Below are positions 1 through 7,367 of a stretch of DNA of 10,029 nt, piece by piece. Origin of the DNA: Jimgerdemannia flammicorona. Its lineage: Eukaryota; Mucoromycota; Endogonomycetes; Endogonales; Endogonaceae. How positions within the stretch are numbered: position 1 is the stretch's first letter; each line of letters starts with the position of its first letter. The stretch covers positions 1 to 10,029 of the forward strand of contig RBNI01007720.1 of the NCBI GenBank assembly GCA_003990745.1. The letters are read 5' to 3'. The notes under the pieces were generated by a model that worked only from the letters and a program-made list of their open reading frames with translations, did no database searches and was not told the origin of the DNA. The position numbers and the translations under genes were made by a program.

Positions 1-156
1 GACACCAAGATCATCAAATTTGGATGATTATTCATCAAGTTATTGATGTAAACATTTAATTGTCTAATTTGGAAATCAAAACAATACCGATTCGAATCCA
101 ATTCGAATCTGATTCGAATCCATCCGAATCCCATCCGGATTGACTCATTCGGAGCA
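1..156. other. Left flank, non-coding
   Basis: This is AT-rich sequence with no reading frame I can support. It is not similar to the part of the right LTR (7082-8726) that should lie here if the 5' LTR were complete, so it is either host or other repeat DNA joined to a truncated LTR. It holds a short GATTCGAATCC-type repeat (89-140) and one TGACTCA heptamer (141-147). Confidence 0.6.
89..140. repeat. Short tandem repeat, ATTCGAATCC units
   Basis: Three units start at 89, 100 and 111 (11-base spacing), followed by more degenerate copies at about 121 and 132. Each unit contains the palindromic core TTCGAA or its variant TCCGAA. The core resembles a tRNA T-loop (B box), but there is no A box or clover-leaf, so I treat it only as a simple repeat. 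Confidence 0.6.
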
Positions 157-557
157 CTACTCCTAGTATATGTAGCAATATCATGAATAGCGAATAAACC
201 TATTTGATAACCCACAAACCACTCTTAAGTAAATCCACTCTCCATTAGGTCCCACTCCTAACCCTGTCATGAAATTTCCTAATTGGGTATTGTCTGCAGT
301 GATACGCCAATTCAACTAAGCTGGTCTTAGTTTCTCAAACTTCCTGAAATACAGAAAATCCTGAACATCCAGAACTAGTCCAAAGAAAGGACTTTGGTTG
401 AGACGTCAACCCGATCTTGAAATCAATAAGTGTAGAGGATGTACTCCATACAAAATTGATCTTGACCATAAGAAAACGGTCTTCTAGAATAATCAGAACT
501 TCCAGAAAACCCTTCCAGAACTACGTAATGGTTACCCTAAAAAGCAACCCTCTTATA
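157..557 (+). repeat. 5' LTR fragment (R-U5 part), U3 missing
   Basis: This stretch matches 8727-9123 along its whole length. The only indel is a 4-base TGTA insertion at 171-174 in the left copy. I count 24 substitutions by eye, all transitions. It ends CTCTTATA, where the right copy ends CTCTTACA, so the terminal CA has become TA here. Upstream of 157 the similarity stops abruptly and about 1.6 kb of LTR, including both proposed promoters, is absent. This copy therefore cannot start its own genomic transcript. Confidence 0.92.
193..198 (+). promoter_or_regulatory. AATAAA in left LTR (poly(A)-signal-like)
   Basis: A canonical AATAAA hexamer conserved in both LTR copies (here and at 8759-8764). 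In the 3' LTR it would direct 3'-end formation. In this 5' copy it is only the matching R-region sequence. Confidence 0.4.
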
Positions 558-560
558 ACT

Positions 561-572
561 TGGTAGCAGTGG
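561..572 (+). promoter_or_regulatory. Primer binding site candidate
   Basis: TGGTAGCAGTGG begins three bases after the LTR end. It starts with TGG, the complement of a tRNA 3'-CCA. The first seven bases (TGGTAGC) equal the complement of the 3' end of initiator-Met tRNA as I know it from yeast, and later bases differ. An initiator-Met primer is plausible but not shown; matching against the host tRNA set would decide. Confidence 0.6.
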
Positions 573-598
573 TTTACAATCCAATTCTGCTTCAAGAT

Positions 599-2533
599 GC
601 TTCCTTACCCTACTACAAACCCTTCTGTGAATTCCTACAAGTTGGTATAAAGCCCAACCTCTGAACTGGAATTTATTCTGAACTATCTGATAATCTGGAA
701 AGAATTGAATCTGACATATAAGGACAATTTAACCTCCACACCTGCAACAAGTGGGACAAACTTCATTCAAAGAAAGAGGTACTCCAATTAAACCAGCAAA
801 TAGGTGAAACCCTATTCACCGAACTCCTTGCCCTACACCCAGCAAGTCAAGATGAAGAAGGTCTTATAGAAGCCTTCTTTACTCTTCTCAACAAGAGTTT
901 TGTCAGCTCCATAAATCTGAGCAACCTAGGACAACCAGCAGCAGCCTTTCTAGCCTTAGTTCTACATGAAGCCCAAGCCTCTGTAGCCAAGTGGCTCAAC
1001 TTTACCGACTTTCACCATACCAGGACCAAGACCGCATTATACTACTGATTTCAGAACAGCAAGGCCCACCATATTCTTAAGGAAGAAGCAAGAGAAACCC
1101 TTCATCAACTATCTGATCCCAAACCTGAAGCAGGCCCTGCTACAGCTCTACCTGAATCTGAAACCAATACCGAACCAGAACTTGACTTTGAATTAAGTCC
1201 ATCTGAAATCAGATATACAACTGATTTTGTCTACTTTGACGCTGAGCAAACCCAAGTACATGGGGACCAAACTGAAGAGGAGGAGGAGTATCTCAGCGAA
1301 TTCGATCCTAGATATACTGCCGAAGGAAACGAACCTCCATCAGGACAGAACACACCTACATAGCAACAGACAGCTATCTATCAAGCCCTTACTCCAGACC
1401 CACAACTCTTACTCCAGCAACTTATACAGACCCAAAGAACCCCATCACACTCTGCACCAGTACCTCAAGTAGTACCAGTAATACCACTACCAGCAGTCCA
1501 ATCACCTCTAGTAAACAATATAGCAAACCAACAGATTCTAGACCTCACAGCTCAAGTAGCCATAATGGCAGCAACCATTACTGCCTTAACCAAACAGACC
1601 CGACCTACAAAAAATCTGAGTCTACCTACCTTCAATGGTACTGCACAAGAAGTCCAAAGCTTTATTAGTGTAGTTGACACTAACTTCGAAGCCAATCAAT
1701 GGACCAACGAACGAGTCACTGACCACATTCTGATAAACAATCAAGACCACACTCTGGAACAACTCTTTGCTACCACTACAGCCTATGTCTGCCAAGTTGT
1801 TACATTCTTTCGAGGACCTGCTGAAGAATAGTAGTGAATTCTTCCTAAAAAACCCCTCACATGGGACACCTGACCTGCAGTAGTTGCTCAGAATGCAGTA
1901 AATAATGCTCCAGGATATGGAGTCCATCCTGCAGCCCCTGGACTTAAACAACTCATGATTGCTCAATATTGCAGCAAAACCATGATTGCTGAATCCCGAG
2001 TAAAACTCCACAATCTCAAATTTGATGTACATGGCAAGGAGGAATTCGAAACCTTCTGTATGAAACTTGAGTCACTCTTGAATACTGTTGGCCTAGGATA
2101 TATTGCCAATGATGAAGCATGAAATGGTATAAGAGCAGATCATTTATTTGATGTCCTGCCTGAATGGCTTACTAGAAAAATCCAAGAACAAGGACACCCA
2201 GTTGGTTGTGACCACCAACAATGGTGCCTGGCAAGAATCAAGACCATGCTCAAGCAAATCTTAACAGCTGGACCAATTCTGCCCCGAAGACAATTCAATA
2301 ACAAGGAAAAGACTTGGACCAAAAAAGAAGAACCCAAGTATGAAGCATCCAGAGCTCCCTCAACATCTACTTCATGGACACCCAGAAATCATGAATCCAC
2401 CCAGCTGAGCACCTTTAAGAAACTCACTGAAGGTGAAAGGAATGAACTTAGAAGAAGTGGAGCATGCTTCTATTGCCAAAAGACAGGACACATGGCCAGC
2501 GCCTGCCCTAACCGAAAACCCCAAACAGCAATA
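599..2533 (+). pseudogene. gag: gag (capsid/nucleocapsid) pseudogene
   Basis: This is the structural polyprotein of the virus-like particle, in frame 2. With codon 1 at 599 the order is: N-terminal region (1-220); acidic run (226-230, Glu-rich); Pro/Gln-rich linker (about 255-335); capsid-like core opening LPTFNG at 342; basic stretch; zinc knuckle CFYCQKTGHMASAC with C623, C626, H631, C636 (CX2CX4HX4C). Premature stops lie at 662 TGA, 719 TAA, 1046 TGA, 1361 TAG, 1829 TAG, 1832 TAG, 1835 TGA, 1871 TGA, 2120 TGA and 2534 TGA. The frame is otherwise continuous, with no frame jumps. The start is uncertain: no in-frame ATG is visible near the 5' end, and the ATG at 597 is in another frame; ATA at 647 could be a mutated ATG. 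The frame runs on into dUTPase. The knuckle is certain; the N-terminal half is unrecognised. Confidence 0.87.
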
Positions 2534-2587
2534 TGAGCAACTGTTACCACTCTGCACCACCTCAACAATCTGACCACCAGAACTCTA

Positions 2588-3034
2588 GACTTTGTCAAAT
2601 TAAGACAAACTGCCAAAGTCCCAACCAAAGGAAGTCAAAAAGCAGCTGGATATGACCTGTATGCAGCCGAAGAAGCTACAGTCTCTAACCGAGAAGTTAA
2701 GCAAGTCTACACAGGAATCAGTATCCAAATTCCTGAAGGACATGTTGGAAGAATATGCTATCGCAGCAGCCTAGCATTGAAAGGACTCTCAGTAGAAGGA
2801 GGAGTCATTGACAAAGATTATACAGGCGAAATTATTGTCCTCATCTGAAACCACAGTTGGATACCCTTCAAGATCCCTATAGGCTTCTATATTGCCCAGA
2901 TCCTATTTGAGAAAATCGAGTCAACCCTGATAGTCAAGGAAGTCCCTGAACTACTGCTCACTATCTGAGGATCCAAAGGATTCGGTTCATCAAACAAGGC
3001 CCCAGTCCAATCTACCATGAACAAAGAAGAATAA
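2588..3034 (+). pseudogene. dut: dUTPase domain, gag-frame C-terminus, pseudogene
   Basis: A trimeric-type dUTP pyrophosphatase, which hydrolyses dUTP to dUMP and limits uracil in new cDNA. All five family motifs occur in order in the gag frame: motif 1 AGYDLYAAEE (2645-); motif 2 GRICYRSSLA (2747-2776), where the usual PRSGLA is changed but Arg-Ser is kept; motif 3 GVIDKDYTG (2801-2827) with the catalytic Asp at 2810 and the Tyr at 2819; motif 4 IGFYIAQI (2879-2902); motif 5 GSKGFGSS (2969-2992). Stops at 2846 (TGA) and 2966 (TGA) break it. The second sits where motif 5 usually has Arg, as expected for CGA to TGA. The frame ends at TAA 3032-3034. It lies between the zinc knuckle and the protease, as in betaretroviruses. 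In an active copy it would be made as a Gag-dUTPase fusion. Confidence 0.93.
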
Positions 3035-3110
3035 TTCTACAAGAAAATCGAAGATAGATATATATCAAGTGGCCGATGCCCCCCATGATATTGGAATGTA
3101 CTCTTCCTGA

Positions 3111-3497
3111 ATGATTGATGATTGCTTCTCTTGTGTCAACGAACTGGCTCAAAGAAGAACCAACAGAAGAAAAGCTCCTACAACTGAAATCACCACCATT
3201 GGATCAGACAAACTGCTAACACTTAAAGCTTTTGTCAATCGAGTACCTGTCAAGATCATGATAGACAGTGGTGCCTCAGGCAACTTCATCAATGAAGAAA
3301 CAGCCAACAGACTTAAGGTCTTCACCACTCCAGTACAACAAACTCAAGCAGTTGCCACAGCTGATAGAATCTCACATATCATTAGCAAGGAAGTCCGCAA
3401 TCTACCCTTCCGAATTGGTAACTATCGAGTACATGTTACCCTCCAAATCATATCACTCCCTGACAACGAAATCATCCTTGGAACTCTATGGTTAAAA
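3111..3497 (+). pseudogene. Aspartic protease domain (PR)
   Basis: A retroviral-type aspartyl protease that would cleave the Gag and Pol polyproteins. The active site is MIDSGASGNFI, with D-S-G-A codons at 3264-3275. About 65 residues later comes the hydrophobic, Gly-containing NEIILGTLWL strand that in this family closes the fold. Both hallmarks are intact. The domain is closed by TAA at 3498, probably from CAA, and an upstream TGA (3108) separates it from the dUTPase region. Only one Asp is present per chain, as expected for a homodimeric retroelement protease. Confidence 0.92.
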
Positions 3498-3815
3498 TAA
3501 GAGAACCCCATGATCAATTGGGCAAACCATTCTCTGACCATCAAGAAAGGATGCCACAACTTCAAACTACAAGGTAAAAAGGACACACTCAACTCTAGTG
3601 ACTCTGGACCAAAGATTACCCATATCAACAAACTACAACTCAAGAAATTAGCCAAGAAATGTCCTCTCTTTGCTATCTCCATCCGTTCATCCAAAGGAGA
3701 ACTCGAGAACTCTGAAGAAGACTTTTTCAAAGTTGACAGCCACGTCAGACCACTACTCCAGAAATTCCGAGATATATTCCCAAAGAAACTCCCAAAAGGC
3801 CTACCTCCCAAATGA

Positions 3816-4733
3816 GCAGTGGACCATACTATCAAGACTATTCCTGATGCCAAGCCAGCCTTCAAGTCAATCTACCATATATCTCCAAGAGAAATCAATG
3901 CACTCAAGAAAGAAATTGACGAACTCCTAGAACAAGGATTCATCAGATCCAGTGTATCACCCTATGGTACACCAGTCCTCTTTGTTGTCAAGAAAGGAGG
4001 AGACCTGCAAATGTGCATTGATTACCGTGACCTCAATGAACAGACCATCAAGAACTGTTACCCACTACCCAGAATCGATGAAATATTCGATAGGCTTACC
4101 AACCCACAATTCATGAGCTCTTTTGACCTGTGAAATGGTTACTGGCAAATTTCCATGAAAGAAGAAGACATCTACAAGACAGCCTTCCAAACTCGCTATA
4201 GACATTTCGAATTCCTGGTTATGCCCTTTGGCTTAACTAATGCTCCTGCAACCTTCCAGACCCTGATGAATACCATTCTGCACCCATACCTCAACAAATT
4301 CGTTGTTATCTACATTGATGACATCCTAGTCTTCAGCAAAACTCTGGAGGAACATCTTGAACACCTTGAACTAGTACTACTGAAACTCAGAGAAAACCGA
4401 CTCTTTGCAAAACTCAGCAAATGTGAATTCCTCCTAAAAGAAATTCAATTCCTTGGACACATTGTCACACCAAATAGAATCAAAGTAGATCCCAGCAAAA
4501 TCTCCGCAATCAAGGATTGGCCCAGACCTAAGAAGCTGAAAGACCTCTAGTCATTCCTGGGATTAGCAAACTATTACAGGCAATTTGTTACCAACTTTGC
4601 TAAAATTGCCACTGCCCTCACTCAAATGACCAAGCATAACAAGAAAGGAGAACAGCCCTGGACCATGAAACAAGAGAAAGACTTCAACAATCTTGCAAAT
4701 TGGGGACTCAAATAAGATACAGCCTTTCAAGCA
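3816..4733 (+). pseudogene. Reverse transcriptase domain (RT)
   Basis: RNA-directed DNA polymerase that copies the element RNA. Visible blocks in order: [13 protein letters not shown] and MCIDYRDLN (fingers), [14 protein letters not shown] with a catalytic Asp codon at 4125, VMPFGLTNAPATFQ, then the YIDD box at 4311-4322 carrying the other two catalytic Asp, and FLGHIVTPNRIKVDP followed by FLGLANYYRQF in the thumb/connection. Stops: TGA 4131 falls at the Arg of the usual DLRxGYxQ block, TAG 4548 at the Gln before SFLGL, and TAA 4713 before the RNase H connection. The catalytic triad itself is untouched. The YIDD and FGLTNAPATFQ blocks are diagnostic of Ty3/gypsy. Confidence 0.95.
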
Positions 4734-5160
4734 TTGAAAGATGCTTTGATAATCACTCCAGTACTTCAAGTGGCAAATCCTGTCCTACCATATGAAGTTA
4801 CTACTGATGCCTCTAACCTAGCTCTTAGAGCAGTACTCATGCAAGAAGGACACCCTGTGGCCTATCACTCCCACAAGTTCAATGATGCTGAAATCAACTA
4901 TGTAACTCATGAGAAGGAAATGTTAGCCATCATAGACACTCTGATCAAATGGCGACCATACCTAGAAGGAGCACACTTCACCATATTGACTGACCACAAG
5001 TCATTAGTCAACATCAAGACCCAGGCTACCCTTTCTCAAAAGCAAGCCAGATGGATGAAAGTCCTCACCAACTTTAACTATGAAATCCAGTACCACCCTG
5101 GCAAGGAAAACATTGTTGCCGATGCAATCTCCAGACCACCTATTGAAGAAGTTATCCAAA
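4734..5160 (+). pseudogene. RNase H domain (RH)
   Basis: Degrades the RNA strand of the RNA:DNA hybrid during cDNA synthesis. Catalytic acids are in place: Asp in TTDAS (codon 4806), Glu in HEKEMLAII (4911-4919), Asp in LTDHKSL (codon 4992). The late NIVADAISR block (about 5109-5135) supplies a fourth Asp, as in gypsy RNase H. One oddity is AGA at 4827 (Arg) where this family usually has Gly before AVL, as expected from GGA to AGA. No stop falls inside the domain; it belongs to the longest intact piece of pol (4716-5576). Confidence 0.93.
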
Positions 5161-5369
5161 CTCTCACCCTGGTTACAAACTCCATCATGGAACAAATTAT
5201 CACAGCATGTGCTAATGATAAGGAAGCTCAAGCACTCCAAGAAATCCTGAACAGTGATGATATTGACAAACATACCTGGTACAATCATTATCAACTTAAG
5301 GACAATGCTATCTACTACAAGGACAGACTGTATGTTCCAAACAACCGAGACCTCCAAAGGACTATCTTA

Positions 5370-6350
5370 TTCGAATATCATGATGCCCCTACAGCTGGAC
5401 ACTTAGGATTTGATAAATACTATGAAGTTATCTTCCGAAACTTCTATTGGCCCCACATGGCAGATCAGCTCAAAACCTACATTACTTCCTGTGATGCCTG
5501 CCAATGGAACAAGTCCTCAACACTAGCAAAACCTGGTCTACTCCACCCTATCCCAGTACTATCCGCTAATTGGGAATAAGTCTCTATAGACTTCATTGTA
5601 CAGCTACCCCGAACCAAGAACAGGAAAGATGCAATTGTTGTTTTTGTGGACTATCTCAGCAAACAAGCTCACTTTGTGCCAGCCACCACCACTGCAACAG
5701 CACCAGACATAGCCACACTCTTGTTTGACAATATCTTCCACTATCATGGTCTCCCTAAGATCATTGTTAGTGACCGAGATCCAAAATTCACCAGCCATTT
5801 TTGGAAAGCCCTCCATGCATACCTCGGAATGAAACTTGCACTATCTACAGCCTTTCACCTTAAAACTAATGGCCAAACTGAAAGAATGAACCAAACTCTG
5901 GAACAAATGCTAAGAAACTATATTTCCTACAGATAAGATGATTGGCATGAACACCTCACCACAGTCGAGTTTGCCTATAACAACAGCAAGTAAGCCTCTC
6001 TTGGAATGACCCCATTCTTTGCCAATACTAGACAAAATCCAAACACTCCTCTGACACTCATCCGAACCACTGAAGAACCCTCTACAGTTGAAGCTGTTGA
6101 AGAATTCTTACTCCGAATGCATAATCTAAGCCAGATCGCAATTGACAATTTATCGCGAGCTCAAAAACAACAGTCACAGTATGTTAACCAACATCGCTGA
6201 GAAGAAACCTTCGATATTGGAGAAAAAGTTCTACTAGACATCCGAGGATACCAAGTTGACAACCTCAAGCACAGACCATCTACAAAGCTGAACAGCAAGT
6301 TCATTGGACCATTTGAAGTTATTTCACAAGTCTCTCTGACCTCCTACAAA
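5370..6350 (+). pseudogene. Integrase domain (IN) with HHCC, DD35E and GPF module
   Basis: Inserts the cDNA into the chromosome. The zinc-binding N-terminus has His codons at 5379 and 5400 and Cys at 5490 and 5499 (CX2C). Catalytic core: Asp in SIDFIVQLP (5589), Asp in VSDRDPKF (5772), Glu in NGQTERMN (5880); exactly 35 residues separate the last two, i.e. DD35E. The GPF module is at 6300-6314 (FIGPFEV), as in Ty3/gypsy integrases. Stops at 5577, 5934, 5991 and 6198 (three TAA, one TGA) flank the catalytic core, which is itself unbroken from 5580 to 5933. All metal-binding residues survive, but a full protein cannot be made. Confidence 0.94.
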
Positions 6351-6485
6351 TTGGCGCTACTGAATACTATTAAAATTCACCCAGTCTGCAATGTCCAATG
6401 TCTCAAGCGATACAATGACAATGATGATGAGCTATTCCCGAACTGTACTACAAAACCACCTGCACTCGTCATTATTAATGACCAG

Positions 6486-6653
6486 GAAGAATACGAAGTT
6501 GAACAAATCCTCAACAGACATGGCCACAAGAACCATCCTGAGTATCTCATTAAATGGAAAGGTTATCTGATCCATGATGCAATATGGAAACCCAAGACCA
6601 ATCTCCAGAATGCTACCAATTTCGTTCAGAAATATGAATCCTTGAACAACTAA
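6486..6653 (+). pseudogene. C-terminal chromodomain of integrase
   Basis: A chromatin-reading module at the end of pol. The sequence EEYEVEQILNRHG is followed by PEYLIKWKGY and DAIWKPKTNLQNA, matching the chromodomain pattern: a first aromatic (Tyr codon 6492), Trp in IKWKGY (6555) and Trp in AIWKP (6585), then the C-terminal helix ending ...VQKYESLNN before TAA 6651. In chromoviruses this domain is thought to direct insertion to particular histone marks; the target here is unknown. No stop interrupts the domain. Confidence 0.93.
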
Positions 6654-7067
6654 AATCTGAACACTCCTGCACCTATCAGTTTATACTATATATTATACCC
6701 TCCTAAACATTATAATTATCATGAATCTAATCAAGAACTCAGCAAGAACAAAAGAATACCAACTCTCTGGAAAAATAGCAAAACTGAAAGCCAGCCTATT
6801 CTCCCCATACCACTAGTGGGAAATGAGATGTAGACATTTAAGAAGATTCCTTAGAGGAAATTCTCCAGCAGTAAATGATATCAGAATCACCTCCGGCACA
6901 TGGCATTGAACATATGACCCTTTAATATATGAATCCAATGCATTAGGCAACTGTACTATGAGCATGCCACTTTCTGAAAAAATGGACTTTACCGGACTTT
7001 TGACCTCCCAAATGGTGTAACAATACTAGAACAAAATTAGAAGGCCTCGATGAGGATGTTGAAAGCT
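6654..7067 (+). other. Spacer between pol and polypurine tract
   Basis: About 410 bases follow the pol stop before the polypurine tract. Apart from the possible small reading frame at 6721-7020 I see nothing here: no env-like membrane protein, no tRNA and no clear repeat. The last 45 bases have stops in all forward frames. Confidence 0.5.
6721..7020 (+). pseudogene. Possible small ORF between pol and PPT, unrecognised
   Basis: Frame 1 from ATG 6721 to TAA 7018-7020 gives 99 codons interrupted by TAG 6814 and TGA 6907. Both stops can arise by the transitions that made the other stops here, and stop density is similar to that of pol. The product would start MNLIKNSARTKEYQLSGKI, basic at the N-terminus and then mixed. 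I do not recognise it and see no membrane segment, so it is not an obvious env. It may be a real accessory frame or chance; the only support is the low stop count in AT-rich sequence. Confidence 0.3.
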
Positions 7068-7080
7068 AAGAAGGGGAGAG
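7068..7080 (+). promoter_or_regulatory. Polypurine tract (plus-strand primer)
   Basis: A 13-base pure-purine run, AAGAAGGGGAGAG, stands one base before TGTAAG. This is the expected position for the RNase H-resistant primer of plus-strand DNA, immediately 5' of the 3' LTR. It is the only strong purine run between the end of pol and the duplicated LTR portion, and it sets the LTR start at 7082. Confidence 0.75.
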
Positions 7081-7100
7081 TTGTAAGTGCACAACCTCCA

Positions 7101-7164
7101 AGCCACAGAAATCACACGTCACCCTCTGAACAAGCCACCGAAATCACATGCGATCTCTGAACAA
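7101..7164 (+). repeat. Imperfect ~32-bp tandem duplication in U3
   Basis: Units 7101-7132 and 7133-7164 share AGCCAC, GAAATCACA (7108-7116 and 7140-7148) and CTCTGAACAA (7124-7133 and 7155-7164), with a one-base offset between blocks. It sits just inside the LTR, upstream of the second tandem repeat and the first TATA-like box, as enhancer repeats often do. Confidence 0.65.
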
Positions 7165-7190
7165 ATCTGAAAATCACCTGCAAGATCACG

Positions 7191-7252
7191 AAGCTGAGTC
7201 AAACAGAAGTCACAGTGCATAAAGCTGAGTCAATACTAAGTCACGGAACATA
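7191..7252 (+). promoter_or_regulatory. 31-bp tandem repeat, each unit with TGAGTCA
   Basis: Units 7191-7221 and 7222-7252 are both 31 bases, identical at about 24 positions, and begin AAGCTGAGTCAA. Each carries a perfect TGAGTCA heptamer (7195-7201, 7226-7232), the core site of AP-1/Gcn4-type bZIP factors, and a later AAGTCAC. The repeat ends about 42 bases before the TATATA at 7295. An upstream activating element for the LTR-embedded frame is a reasonable inference; the factor is unknown. Confidence 0.55.
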
Positions 7253-7294
7253 AGGTTTACATAAACAGAATCTTACTAATCAAGAACAGATGCA

Positions 7295-7300
7295 TATATA
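7295..7300 (+). promoter_or_regulatory. TATA-like box of the LTR-embedded ORF
   Basis: TATATA at 7295-7300 lies 73 bases before ATG 7368. The leader between them is rich in C and A and nearly free of G and T from about 7328 on, a style common in expressed fungal leaders. This gives the downstream frame a promoter of its own, separate from the genomic TATA box at 8634. Confidence 0.5.
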
Positions 7301-7367
7301 CTGAGCCCCGAGATGTGTCGAATAAGAACCAAAACAAACAACAACCACAACTTCCAAACACACAAAC

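Larger units (their letters stand above)
3021..6653 (+). pseudogene. pol: pol polyprotein pseudogene (PR-RT-RH-IN-chromodomain)
   Basis: The replication polyprotein lies in frame 3, i.e. +1 relative to gag-dut. The frame is open from 3021 (after TGA 3018) and ends at TAA 6651-6653. Ten premature stops break it: 3108 TGA, 3498 TAA, 3813 TGA, 4131 TGA, 4548 TAG, 4713 TAA, 5577 TAA, 5934 TAA, 5991 TAA and 6198 TGA. No frame change occurs across 3.6 kb. At 4131, 6198 and 3813 the family usually has Arg (CGA to TGA), and at 4548 Gln (CAG to TAG). The 5' end overlaps the gag-dut 3' end (3021-3034), which suggests translation by frameshift, though an old indel cannot be excluded. Domains are listed separately. 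Confidence 0.93.

Noticed and set aside
89..121. tRNA T-loop (B box) from TTCGAATCC
   Set aside because: It is repeated at 11-base spacing with no A box or stems, so it is a simple repeat.
1227..1472. 81-codon ATG ORF in frame 3 within gag
   Set aside because: It overlaps the frame 2 gag linker, which continues on both sides. Its Leu/Ser/His-rich composition is what an out-of-frame reading of a Pro/Gln-rich linker gives.
1622..2032. 136-codon open frame on the minus strand within gag
   Set aside because: It is antisense to a continuous gag frame, with no recognisable domain or promoter. The same holds for the minus-strand frames at 2140-2337, 2372-2560, 3422-3865, 5004-5357, 7542-7841 and 7986-8345.
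3268..3495. Alternative-frame ORFs inside pol and the LTR gene (3268-3495, 3670-3930, 7531-7749)
   Set aside because: They are shadows: the overlapping frame carries the protease active site, the RT approach or the continuous LTR frame.
6654..7067. An env gene between pol and the 3' LTR
   Set aside because: No signal peptide, membrane segment or Cys-rich ectodomain is visible, and the space is only about 410 bases.
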